Shown: piece by piece, positions 35,890 through 47,703 of the stretch
How positions within the stretch are numbered: position 1 is the first letter of the stretch
How the letters are laid out: the number at the start of each line of letters is the position of its first letter
DNA from: Salvia splendens
Taxonomy: Eukaryota > Streptophyta > Magnoliopsida > Lamiales > Lamiaceae
Reading direction: 5' to 3'
Assembly (NCBI RefSeq): GCF_004379255.2
Contig: NC_056034.1
Coordinates: 33,607,262-33,671,261 of the forward strand
DNA length: 64,000 nt
Position numbers and translations under genes: made by a program
The notes under the pieces: generated by a model
Told to the model about the DNA's origin: nothing
The model's database searches: none
Seen by the model: only the letters and a program-made list of their open reading frames with translations

Positions 35890-36566
35890 TGTGTAAACGG
35901 TAATATTACCGTTATATATCCGTTTTTTCTTTTTTTTTTTCTTTTTTTAAATTTTTTACTCTATAAATACTCCTAATTCATCCTCATTTCACACACAACT
36001 ACATATCTATTCTTCCTAAAATCAGCTTCATTTCCTCTCCAATTTTCATCTAACATCTCATCAAAAAATGTCCGGTGGTGGCTCCGGTGGACACTTCCCG
36101 CTTCTCGCCCTCCCAACACGCGGCCTGGTGGAACGAAATTGTGCATATGGCAGCACAACTTGGCCTTCCGACTCCCCCTCCACCTCGACCGCCTTCGGGG
36201 GGATGATTCGCCGGCGGAGTAGTTTTTTTATTTTCTTTAAATTTGTATTTTAAATTATGCAACGTTTAATTTTTTAGGATTTTAATTGTGTGATTTTTAT
36301 TTTTTAGATTTTAAGTTGTAATATTTTTATGTTGTGTGTTTTTTAATGAAGTGTGTTTGTTTTAATTGAATTGGGTTGGAAATAAAAATAAAAAATGAAA
36401 TTGAATGAATAGTAATTTAAGGAACAGTTAAGAAACGGATAAGGAACGGAGGGTTGTAGGTTCCGTTCCTTAGTTAAGGAATGGAGTTAAAAAGTACAGT
36501 GGGGCCCGCAAATAGTAGTTTAAGGAACGGTTAAGGAACGGTGGGGGAACAACGTAGTGGATGCCC
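35890..36566 (+). mobile_element. PIF/Harbinger MITE, left end missing
   Basis: The right terminus ...GTAGTGGATGCCC is followed by TTA (36567-36569). The same TTA exists uninterrupted in copy A (23892-23894), so this was an insertion into Helitron copy B. It is related to the element at 45613-46708: both contain the AAGGAACGG/CCGTTCCTT words and CGCAAATAGTAG. A Gly/Ser leader (ATG at 36068, MSGGGSGGHF) marks the start of a transposase gene with the rest deleted. The left TIR and roughly 250 bp are gone. Confidence 0.8.
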
Positions 36567-39500
36567 TTAGGAAAACAACGCACCAATAGTTCATAAGTTT
36601 TGGAAAACTTCTTTGTAGACAACAATTTATACTACTCCATAATTATCATTGATTCGTAGACACATTTTATTATTCATAAAAGGATTTTGAGATTTTAAAT
36701 CCGCATATAATACGAATAAGACTACAAATACTCCCTCCGTCACCCAAAGATTGTCTCACTTTGACCGGGCACGGGTTTTTTAAAATGTAATGAAAAGTGA
36801 GTTGAAAAAGTTAGTGAAATGTGAGTCTTACTTTTATATATTAGTTTTATAATAAAATATGAGTAAGAATGAGTTAGTGGAATATGGAGTCCGCTACTAA
36901 AAATGGTAAAAAGTAGAATGAGACAAATTTTGTGGGACAGACGGAAATGAAAAAATGAGACAATCTTTGTGTGACGGAGGAAGTAATTAACTAATATGAT
37001 TATGCTCAAAAATAAAATACTTAACACAACTAACATTTTATAGTTTGCCATAAAAGAACTCCAAATAATTCCCAAAGAAAAACCTTGACCAAACGAATCC
37101 AATACTACAATCTCCGCCAATCTTTATCCAGACCAAACAATTGAATATTTATTTCTCGTATATTATTGAATTAATATAGGATATTAAATAAAAACATGCC
37201 ACAACAAAAATTAGTATCCCAATAAATATAACACTACAACCCAAATTAAACTAAAATATCATACAATACAGTCCAAATAAAATAAAGTCATGGCCCAATT
37301 ATTAATTGAAAAAGGCCCAAAAACAAAAAAATGGCCCAAACAATTTACCAACAATTAATACCAATACTTTATAATATTAAATGACAAAAAAATAAACTTG
37401 CGTAAGATTAATCATCTTAGCAGATAACTAAAATTTAATTATACCTACATATCAAATTAATAAAGTAAAGTAATGAAATATTTAAAAAATCTCTCTCTCT
37501 CTCGATAGAAACCCTAGGGACCTTTATTCCTCCTATCGCATCCCTCTTCCTCCACCACCACAACCCGCCTCCCTCTTCCTCTACCATGACAAAGCCAACG
37601 ACCGGCAATCATATACACTACAACACATCTCCAAAGATACATCCTAAAGCACAATAGATTTACCATAATCCTCGAAAATTAATACTTCAAAACGCACCAA
37701 AATCTGGAAAAATGAAGAGAATCACACAATGTACAGAGGAAGCGAAGAACGGAGGGCGCCGGAACGGATGGAGTCTCCAGTGAAAACACAAAAACATCGA
37801 CGGCAGTCAACGCATAACGGTAATCCAAAACTTTATCAAAACCCTCTCAAATTCATTCTTCTACACGATTCTCACAAATTAGACTAAATCTAAGTAGGAA
37901 TGAGGACACAGTGATTAAGAAATCGGACGCTTTTGGAGCCAGCGAAACACCAAGAGGTAATTTTAATCCATTTCCAGAACTAAATCGTCGCCTTATTTCT
38001 ATATGAGTGTCCAATGTTGAATAGAACCTTGCAAATATGAGCCTAATTTAGAAAGGATTTTTTCTTCATTAAGCTCCTATATGAAAAAACTTGAATTTGT
38101 TTATAGAAGACATAACACAACTGTTTCTTCAATGCATGCTTAAAATTTTTACTAAACAGCTTCAAAGATGGACTTAAATGGTGTTTCTATATATTTTAGT
38201 CATAATTTTACACATAAACAACATCTAATGCCATTGTTGAAAATACTAAATTTTTAGCTTTTTTCAACAGAGGGATCAATGTTTAAAAGTTCAACACAAA
38301 GGAATCAAAAAGAAAATCAGGAAATAAGATGGAAAGAAAATCAGGAAATAAGATGAGTACCTAAACTTGAATGTGTTAAGTCCTCAAATGGCAAACTCTT
38401 GAGTATTGCAGATTTTTTTCCACTTCTTCAATGATTATTCCTTTGATACGTGTATCCAGATAGAGATTATAGTGTAATATGACAAATAAATGAAAATGGA
38501 GCTAAGATTTAGAAGGTATAGAACTACTTCTAAACCATGATGACCTTACACTCTGTAAACAGATTATATATATATAGGATAAAGAAGGTTGTGAGAATTA
38601 TAGATAAGTAAAAACTGAGAGACAAATGATAATGGGAATGATGAAAATTTAAAGGGTTAAAACTACACATAAACCAAGGAGACCTTTCAGTTTATCATGG
38701 TTATCAAAAATCCCAACCCTGCAAAATCGGCTTACATAAGGCACCTTAGAATTACTGATGTGGTAATAATAAATTTTACAAAAATGACTCCAAATTAAAC
38801 TTAAATCAATTGTTTGCTGATTGAATGTTTAAATTATGAGCATAAGAGATTCATAGATGTAGAATAAGTATACAGATTTGTTTTTATTAGAATACATGGT
38901 TCTCTGACACATATTATTGAATCAAATATACACAAATGTTTTAGCTATTTTCCAACTACTGTTTATGAATTCCAGAGACTTAACTTGTAAAAGGTCATCC
39001 ATTAACTTCTACATTGCTTCTAAATAGGAAAAAAAGATCGTGAATACTAATATTGGACTTAAATGGTGCATCTATATATTTCTTTAAATTCTGTGATTCA
39101 AATAATGTTAATCCACTGCCCACATGTGAAGTACAGGAAGATAATGCTATTTTGCTAATGAAAAACACTGATAGGGATGGATTGCATAGATAGATGGCTG
39201 CAATCTTTTTTTTATAATACACACAGTTTTTCTAATAGAAGTTGAAAAAATTTAAGTAAGTTAAGTGCATAGAACAATTGAACTCAACTGCATTCAAAAT
39301 TGGAGCAATAGTTAACACAAATTGCCGTACCAACTTCTGTCAATTTCTTTAACTATGTCAATCATATTTTCAAAGAGTTTAGTATAACATAACAAAGAAA
39401 AAAAGCTTCATATTAGAATTCTTGCAGTAATATGCCATGAATGAAAATTTATTGAATAATATACTAATCTATTATCTTCTGATTTCAGCAGGCTAAGGGG

Positions 39501-40683
39501 TAGACAACACTAAAGATATGACCCTTTGAATGAGAAGAAGCAACCAAAGAATGAAGTTTGATGAGCTTAAAAGATAAGTTATTAATAATTCAGTAATATA
39601 GGCTATAGAAATTGAAGTAGTATATTCAAAATTCTGAGTGCTTTTGATTATGTTTGCATGATATACTTGCTTAAATCATGATTAATAGACATTAGTGAAT
39701 ACAAATGCATATAAAACTTTAAACATAAAGTTATGGAAATGATTCTAACTCTAGGACTTGTTAATTGATACTCCTCTACTGGCTTGCATCATTTTTTCAA
39801 GTGAATAAACCGAGTCAAACAATAAGGATGTAATAAGAGGCAAAATAACTGAAAAATAAATAAAAACTTTCATTATAGTCTGAAAGGATAGCTCAACATA
39901 TAAAATTCTTCAGATTCTTCTCATCTTACTAAGTTCACTACATGGAAAAGATGCAAATGGCCAAACATCATCCAAAAAGTGCCAAGTTCAGTGACAACAA
40001 AAAACACAACTAAAAAAACATAAGATGAGGATGAAAAACACAAAAAAAAAATCACTTCTGCCTTCCCTCCTAATTAAGACCGCCAAAGGGATGAATATAT
40101 TGCCTACTGTCTGCAAATTTATGTATCTGAATTTATGGTTCACACGGCTTGACACTTTTTGAGATTTTTTTCAGGGACAAATTGCAATGGGAAGTAAATC
40201 TTGGATAACAAAGTATTATTTCATAACTTCATTAAGGTAATTAATCTTTTACAGTTTCTGATTGTCATTTAGAAAATGAATTTCAGACATATTTTTTTAT
40301 TCATAAAATTAAAAGGTTTTGAATATGCATTTAACATATCAAAATTTTCTTTTTCACAGACAAAAATCATTGGAAACTGAAGAGTGAATCAGTCCCAGCT
40401 TTGGAAGAATGAAAAAAATAGATTATTGTAATAGAATAGTGGTATTTTATATTAATCCTATGGAAGGCTAACATAATTAGGCTGCAACCCTATAGTAAAA
40501 TTTACTGCCATACGTGAACATTCTCCATTGAGGGAATTTATCTATTCTATTTATTTTTAAAACAGGAATTACAATTGCTATAAAAGAAAAATCACAAATT
40601 AATTAAACACTCATATCTCATTTTCCCTCCAAAAAAGGGTATAAAAGTACTTTCATTCAACTGTCACTTTTAAATAGTATAGA
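36567..40683 (-). mobile_element. Helitron, copy B, with intact 5' terminus (minus strand)
   Basis: It aligns with copy A from the TTA at 23892 onward at high identity (about 95% or better by eye). On the minus strand the 5' terminus reads TCTATACTATTTAAAAGTG, preceded by A. This fits the TC start and A|T insertion site of Helitrons. Its 3' end (the hairpin) is missing, lost with the junction to copy A. It contains the undisrupted site at which the gypsy element sits in copy A (about 39864). No Rep/helicase is encoded. Confidence 0.82.
36729..36985. mobile_element. Stowaway-type MITE inside Helitron copy B
   Basis: It is the counterpart of 24057-24307, with the same termini (TACTCCCTCCGTCACCC at the left, GACGGAGGAAGTA at the right) and a few substitutions, such as GTGTGACGG for GTGGGACGG. 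Confidence 0.88.
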
Positions 40684-41126
40684 TGTCTATAGGTATCCAT
40701 ATTTTTTCTCTCTTTCCATTTCTGGTTTTTCAATTTTTCCTCCTCTCATTTTCTTCTACCCCAAATAGCAACGACCCATATTTATTCCTATACGTTATTT
40801 GGATGTCATAGTACTCTTATACTTTTCCACAATTATACTTCGTCGGTCCCATAAAAAATTCACATTTATAGAAAGTTCTCCTAAACTCATTAACTATATA
40901 CATCAATTTATTTACAACTTATACTATTAGGGTCCATCATTAAACAGTAATAATAATGTGGGTCACACTATTCACTAACAATATTTAAACTACATTTTTC
41001 CTCATCTCTATTACTTTACTAATTATGCATTAATTTTTATGTCGTCCTGAATATCCTTACTTTTTATGGAGGGGAGGAATATTTTATATATAGACTAATA
41101 TAACCTAATACTATATATTTGGATAA
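40684..41126. other. Flanking DNA right of Helitron copy B
   Basis: AT-rich, no genes. TATCCATATTTTTTCTCTC and the following pyrimidine-rich ~80 bp resemble the DNA left of Helitron copy A (about 23567-23636). About 40841-41090 looks like a Stowaway-type MITE (ACTTCGTCGGTCCCATAAAAAATTC at the left). Confidence 0.4.
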
Positions 41127-41915
41127 GAGCATCCGCAGCAGTGCTCTTCCGCAAGAGCAGGTGTCATGCCAACGGCATGGCAAGAGCCGTGCTCGCCGCT
41201 GCGCTCTTGCCAACGGCACGGATGTGTTCTTGCGGAAGAGCAGGCGACGTGGCGGCTTCTGGTTGGGCGGTGACGCTCAATCGCCTCATGCGTGATTGGG
41301 CTCATTTTTATTCCGTTAAATTTAATTTTTATTAATTCATTAAAAATTGAAAATAATCTAAAAAATAAAAAATATATTTTAGGATTCCCAAAAATATAAC
41401 CATTTTTCAATCATTTTTTTCAAAAAAAATTGATTTTTTTATCCCAAAATCATTTATAAATACCCACATTCATCTTCCATTTTTTACATCAAATTATCCC
41501 ACTCATACTTATCTCATATTTTTTCATACAACTCACCTTCATCTTCATCTCTCACCCAAACACCCTCTCTAAATTCGGTGAGGAGTAGTGGGTTTTTTTT
41601 TTAATTTTATGAATTTAATTATGTAATTTTTAATTTTTAGGATTTTAATTATATAATTTTTAATTTTCGTAATTTATAATAGTATTTCGGGTATTTTAAA
41701 TGTATTTTAATATTGTGAAAGTGTTTTTAGTAATTGAAGTATTTAAATTGAATAATAGAATGATGAGACCCTTTAATATTATAAGAACATGCTCTTGCGG
41801 AAGAGCGTGGACGTGGGTGTCGTGCTCTTGCGAAAGAGCATGGAATTAAAAATAAATAAAGGTGAGTTGAGACCCATATCCATACTCTTGCGGAAAAACA
41901 TAGATGTGGATGCTC
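41127..41915 (-). mobile_element. Non-autonomous PIF/Harbinger MITE
   Basis: The left end GAGCATCCGCAGCAGTGCTC and right end GTGGATGCTC are flanked by TAA on both sides (41124-41126 and 41916-41918). GCTCTTGCGGAAGAGC-type palindromes recur near both ends, as in the element at 15952-17961. No transposase coding sequence is present. Its last ~65 bp are also found at 35017-35082 in copy A. Confidence 0.88.
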
Positions 41916-42728
41916 TAATACTCCATCAATTAGCATGGCGATCTTATTTCCATAATAAAGACTGATGATGTCCATATAATCGTAAACTCAATTCAATATT
42001 ATATTTACTTCTCTATATTTACATATCGATAACATCAAAAAATAATGACTCAAACATAAAGATGAGTATTAATATCATGAAATTCTTAAAATTAAAACAG
42101 TAAAATTTAGTTCCTAGTAATATTAATATGTCATATATTAAACTTGTACTAATGAATAATGATATAGTGAACTGAACGATGAGTTCTAATATTTATAAAG
42201 AAAAGGAGAAAATATTCAATATACTATAGCTTTAAAATATTAAATAGATGGGTTAAAACATGTGAATATTTATTTTGTTCGAGGTTTGATTGTACTGTTC
42301 CAAAAATTAAGAATTTGAATAAGTTAGATTTGAAAAGTAAATAATTGAAAACAAAATTGTGATATAAAAAATGTACACTCAATTAGTATTAACTTTAAGG
42401 ATTGATACATGCTGCCAAAAATTTTTATTTTAATTACTAGGGTATCTACTGGCGGACTCAGTGACTATTCCCGAGTTGATTTATAGGCACCTCAATGGAT
42501 GGGACAGTTGACCCAAAGATTTAAAGTTGCTTCATACCCAAAGACAGAGATCGATTTCCTGACCATTTAGTTAAGGATGAGCGAGTATCATATCATTCGA
42601 CCTGAATTCAGTCTCATTTAAACCACAACTAATTTTGATAATTATCATTGGAGAAAGAGAGAAGTTGCATATTACTTAAAGTAAATGAGTTTATATATTA
42701 AAAGTAATTCAAAAATTAAAAATAAAAC

Positions 42729-42953
42729 TACTCTCCTCGTCCCATAAAAATAAGGACTTTAGAGATGACACGAGTTTAATGCGAAACTGGTAACGTAAGA
42801 AAGAAGTATAAATAAAAAGTGAATAGAGTGTTGTTAGTGGAAAACGGAGCCCACCTCATAAAAAGGAAAACTTGACAAAAATAGAAATAGATTATTTTTG
42901 TAGGATGGACCAAAACGGAAAAAGAATACAATTTTTATGTGATAGATAGAGTA
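42729..42953. mobile_element. Stowaway-type MITE at the end of copy B
   Basis: TACTCTCCTCGTCCCATAAAAAT at the left pairs loosely with the right end (ATTTTTATGTGATAGATAGAGTA). Its first 20 bp survive at the end of copy A (to 35889), which shows the duplicated block extended at least this far. Confidence 0.75.
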
Positions 42954-43118
42954 TAAAATCAGTTGTCACGCCTGTTGCAATGCAGCCATGGGGACCGCTG
43001 GGCAGCCCGACATTCAGCCGGGTGGGAGAAAACCGGCAGATGGTGTCTTTGTTTCCGGTGTTGCGATGCAACTGCTGCAAGGGCTAACTACATTGCAAAC
43101 AACCTAATGGTTTCGTAT
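42954..43118. other. GC-rich, coding-like island between two MITEs
   Basis: About 130 bp (42965-43090) have much higher GC than the surroundings, and all three forward frames give mixed protein-like sequence with a stop soon after (for example ...GQPDIQPGGRKPADGVFVSG). I recognise no family. It could be a fragment of a host exon trapped between MITEs. Confidence 0.35.
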
Positions 43119-43375
43119 TACTCCCTCCGTTTCATAGTAATAGAGTCATTTTGTCATTTTGGTACGTTCCATAATAATAGAGTAATTTATCTTTTTAGTA
43201 AGAGTTAACACATTTTTTCACATCTACTTTACTCTTTTTTACTTTATTCTCTCTTCATTTCTCTACCTTTTTCATTTTCCACTTTACTCTCCCTTTACTT
43301 AACTCACCTAACACAATTTTTCTTAATTTCCGTGCCGGAAGGAAACACATTCATTACCATGGAACGGAGGGAGTA
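43119..43375. mobile_element. Stowaway-type MITE
   Basis: TACTCCCTCCGTTTCATAGTAA at the left is the near-complement of TTACCATGGAACGGAGGGAGTA at the right, with TA flanks. The pyrimidine-rich core is typical of this group. Confidence 0.88.
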
Positions 43376-43734
43376 ATAAACTTAAACACCTAATGAATAT
43401 GGGTATATGTTGACCATGATTGATACAATGACGGAATGTAGGAAAGAATAGAATGAAATGAAATGATGATTCGTACCTCTATTTCCTTCCTTGTTTAGTG
43501 TACTAGTGTATTTTTTAAGGAATCGGCATTAAGTTCTTCATGCAATAGCCATTTCTTTCATCAACCATGTGAGGGTCATTGTATTTTTATACCTTCTTAT
43601 TATGATTCTAAATTCTCCCAATTTTTCAGAATTCCAGATCGTTTCAAAATTGACCATATTCAAAACACACTGCACGCACACACAACATAAACAACACACA
43701 CTAAACGATTTTAGATAAGTGGGCCGTACTATTC

Positions 43735-43974
43735 AATTAAATTATTACACTCATATTCTATTTTAAAATCAATAAACCAAAATGAGTCTAATATTCTACT
43801 AATTCATTTCTTTTTTTTTTCTTCATAAAATCAAACAATTTCTAAAACTCGTTTAATTAAATTATTACACTAATATTCTATTATAAAACCAATAAACAAA
43901 AATGAATCTCATATTCTACTAACTCATTTTCTCATTTTTTTTCCTTCACAAAATCAAACAATTTCTAAAAACTC
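43735..43974. repeat. Tandem repeat, two copies of about 120 bp
   Basis: AATTAAATTATTACACT-ATATTCTATT begins each copy (43735 and 43855), and each ends AAATCAAACAATTTCTAAAA. The copies differ by scattered substitutions. Confidence 0.8.
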
Positions 43975-44651
43975 ATAACGAGTTAAATTGAGACTATGAA
44001 TGACGAATATAGAGTATAGTTAACTAGGATAAGACTGAAATCAATTAAAGAATAATAAAATTTCTAATTTTATTTTATATTCCTTATATCTACCTAACTA
44101 TAAAAATTGTTATTCTAATTTTCATTTCATTTCATTTCATTTCATCTTGGTGGCATTCTAGTAAGTGCGTAACAAGAATGATTTCCATTTATTACTGATT
44201 TTCGTGTTGCTGCAATATCTTTGAGGCACAAATGAAAACCTTGTGAAATAGGCTTCTAGCATAATAGTGGGTTACGGCCCTTCTCTTTAATGGACCACGG
44301 TGTACCCTGATTAAACACTCATCACAATATTATCTTGCCAAAATACGAGGGGCACTTTCCTATCACTTGGTGCAGGTGAAAAAGGTTGATATATGTGTAT
44401 GTATTTAACGTAAAGTCTTAAAAAATGATACAAGTCGGAGAAGCACAGAGAGAAGTATAGATATGAAATTAATAAAAAGTAGAGCAATAGCCTGCAGTTT
44501 AGAGCAGCTGGAATAATTGCTTTCCCCATGCATGACCATTACAACTGAAAATCAGAAAATGCACAAAACCCTACTTCTACTTTTGGGAAAACCATTTTTA
44601 TTTTCTAATTAATTAGTAATATCAATAAATACAAGCAGCATTTACTAACAG

Positions 44652-44684
44652 GAGGGGAGGGGAGGGGAGGGGAGGGGGAGGGGA
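44652..44684. repeat. (GGGGA)n short tandem repeat
   Basis: GGAGG/GGGGA units run for about 33 bases. The G-runs could form a quadruplex on this strand, but no gene lies close by. Confidence 0.8.
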
Positions 44685-45612
44685 ATATGAAAGATTCTAT
44701 TCAACCAAACAGCCATGGACTGTTGTGCCAGCGTCAAATCTCATCTAATACTCTTCTCTTTTTCTCTCCAACTATTACTCCAATTTTCTTATATTCCTTG
44801 CAAAAGAAATGTTTCTAACTATAGTGAAATGATGTACTAGTAAACACTAGCAACCACTTTAAGTATTTTAACTTTTATATTTGCTTCACTTTTAATCACT
44901 AGTACTACAAGTTTTTTCTCGAACAACTATTTAGTTGGTAATTTGGTATATCATGACTTGTCTGTCTATCTAAAACACTATAGTATGGTTTATTTTAGGA
45001 AATACCACGGAGTAGAATACATATTTAGTCACACATCTCTGGATTACGCCTTAATCATGATGGTCCTTTTCACTGTTCATCGCGATTTTCAGGCGAAAAT
45101 ACCCCCAAAGTAATTTTGTAGCTGGAGTGTAATTTCGTCCATTTATAAAAATGAGATACTTGGATGCTGGTATAATATTTTCTCTATCTCTCTAGTATTG
45201 GATTTAATATTTTCCTCTCTTTCTCTTAAATATTTAGAAAGTACAAAATTAAAAGACCACCAACGTGATTAAGTCAAAATCCAGGGACCATGAGTATATT
45301 TTTAAAATCCAAAGACTATTTGAGTGCGAAACACGTAGTTCACAACTAAATACTTAGCTCATTCAATAGAATACTAGAAGTCTAGAACTACAAAGTTAAA
45401 AATAACAGTACTAGGTGAGATAGGATCTCAATTGGCCACCATCAAAACCTAATAACTGCTGAGAACTTCATTCGCCGAAGAGGAAGAGAAGTATTTTCAA
45501 GTTTTGACTAAAAAATCCCAAAAAAAGGCTGTGAGAAATAATGTATAGTTTCACATCAAGAAAGGAACTAGTCAGTGAACAAAATGCAAGCCATTTAATA
45601 AACCATGTTTAA

Positions 45613-46708
45613 GGCCATCCACAACGCTGTTCCTATACCGTTCCTTAAACTACTATTTGCGGGTCCCACTGTACTTTTTTACTCCATTCCTTAACTAAGG
45701 AACGGAACCTGCAACCCTCCGTTTCTTATCCGTTCCTTAACCGTTCCTTAAATTACTATTCATTCAATTTCATTTCTTATTTTTATTTTCAACCCAATTC
45801 AATTAAAACAAACACACTTTATTAAATAAAATAAACTTACAACATAAAATTGGTAAAAAAAAACATAATTTAATAATTTCCTAAAAAATAAAAGTATACA
45901 ATTTTAATAATTTTATCCGCCAAAGTTTGCCCAAATGTGCTCAATTAGATCCTGTTGGAGTTGGGTGTGGGCGCTAGAGTCGCGTGTCCTTGCACGAATA
46001 GATAACCGTTCTTGTATAGACGAATGCGCTCCACTTCGAGGCGGACTACTTGCGGTTGAGCTTCCGGGGGATTCAGGGTCGAACCAATTTCACGCCTCGG
46101 GTCATTCGTCTTGGACAATCATGTTGTGCAAGATTACGTACGGGAGCGTCGTTGGGGCGGCGCGGCTTCTTCCACCTCCCGTCTTCGATCTTCTTCAAAT
46201 GATTGTTCCAATATTTGACGCATTTGTTCAAAAGGATCCATTAGTTTGATTAAATTTGGGAGAAGAAAAACAGAGTTGATTTGAGATGAAAATTGGGGTG
46301 GAAATAGAGAGGAATAGATGTGTGTTTGTGAGTGAAATGAGTATGGAATAGGAGTATTTATAGAGTAAATAAATTAAAAATAAATAAATAATAAATAAAA
46401 AAATGGATACAAAAAACGGTAACAATACCGTTGCAAAATTTTATTTTTTTTTATTAAATTCGAATTTTTTTTAAAAAAATGAATTATTGCGTCACCGTGG
46501 CGAAACCCACTCGCGGGGCAGCGAGTGAGCGTCACGCGTCGAATGAGAGCCTGCCACGTCGCCTCGGCGCGTGGCGGAACGTGTCGTGCCGCGTGCCGCG
46601 GCAACGACACCCGGAACGGCATCGGCACAGAATGGCGACGAAACGGCGGCTGCAACGCGTGCCGCCGCGGAACCGTTCCTCCGCAACGGCACAGCGTTGC
46701 AGGTGCTC
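45613..46708 (-). mobile_element. PIF/Harbinger deletion derivative
   Basis: The left end GGCCATCCACAACGCTGT and the reverse complement of the right end GAGCACCTGCAACGCTGT form the TIRs. TAA flanks both sides (45610-45612 and 46709-46711). CCGTTCCTTAA words recur at the left, and a GC-rich block with many CGGAAC/GTTGC words fills the right ~220 bp. The small gene inside is a shortened transposase. Confidence 0.88.
45913..46241 (-). pseudogene. Internally deleted Harbinger transposase (both ends only)
   Basis: On the minus strand the ATG at 46241 begins MDPFEQMRQILEQSFEEDRRREVEE, a typical acidic N-terminus of plant Harbinger transposases. After a short linker the sequence resumes at the C-terminal ILHNMI-like block (about 46110-46130). 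It then runs to HTQLQQDLIEHIWANFGG and a TAA at 45913. Everything in between, including the whole DDE catalytic core, is deleted. The two parts are not in a single open frame. Confidence 0.75.
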
Positions 46709-47703
46709 TAATTCCTAAACATTGTACAGTGTCAAAGTGAAAAAGAGTCTCAAGACAAAAACCATTCTTCTTTGTGATGCATGCCTCAATATTAATTGCA
46801 ACATAAACACACTGTAGCAAATCTCTCTCTATATAACGTGGTTCAGAAGGTAAAAGATATTTTCCTGACATAGTTTGAGAGACAGATGCAATAAGGAGCT
46901 GTTTGTTCAGTCACATTACTCACACTGACATCTTCTTAGCATTATTCACACACACACACCTACCAAAATTCTCAATTTCAAAATATTGTCTCTATCTGTA
47001 AGTATATGATAATATTGGTAGTTAGAATTCTATATAAACCTGCTTCTTCCATCCCTCTAAATGTGCCAAATTCCCATCATTTCAAACCGTCTATTCATGG
47101 CTGTCTTTTCTTTCTCATCTTCTTCTTCCACTCCATTTTTGTTACATCACCAATTCTCTTCACCTCAACCACCTGCATGTTTTCGGGAGAATGTCCATGG
47201 AGATAAGATCGTGATTACAATGTTTTGAACGTGTCGGAGCTATCCTTGCTGAGCTTTTATAATGAAGGGAGACGGTAATTACAATGAAGGAAGAAATAAA
47301 TGGATGTAATTATACATCTTTTCTTCGTTTTAATTATAAATTTTCTTTTTCTTGACCTTGCAAGGCTTTTATCTTATTTTCTTTTCATTTTTTAGGATCT
47401 ATAGTACTTTTATTTCTTTCAAATCTTTCATATTTTCCATTTGTATCTATTCCTCCTGAGCTTGCATGATGTAATGTTTTGTTTCTATATGAAAATTTTA
47501 AGGTACATGGAGCTTCATTGAAGTGTATAATTGTCTGAAATAATCTTTATTATTTCTACAAACAATGGCAAATTACTCATAGTTACCCAAAAACAATACT
47601 TTTCAAACGATAATGGAATAACATTAATTTCATCCAAGATAATTTCTTTGAAGAAAATATGTACGGTTTAGAAACAATTGGAGAAGTGGTCAATGAAAAA
47701 TGA
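46709..47703. other. Intergenic, possible small transcription unit, 3' flank of the E3 ligase gene
   Basis: A TATA-like TCTATATAAACC lies at 47030-47040, followed by a short ORF (ATG at 47059 region, about 55 codons, Ser/Phe-rich, MAVFSFSSSSSTPF inside) with no recognised family. Another TATA-like ATATAACG lies at about 46831. The right part is probably 3' UTR of the minus-strand gene at 47704. Confidence 0.35.

Larger units (their letters stand above)
43376..45612. other. Intergenic AT-rich DNA with simple repeats
   Basis: No genes are recognised. It holds a ~120-bp tandem repeat (43735-43974), an ATTTC pentamer run (about 44121-44146) and a GGGGA minisatellite (44652-44684). AAACCATGTTTAAGG at the right edge leads into the Harbinger element. 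Confidence 0.5.
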
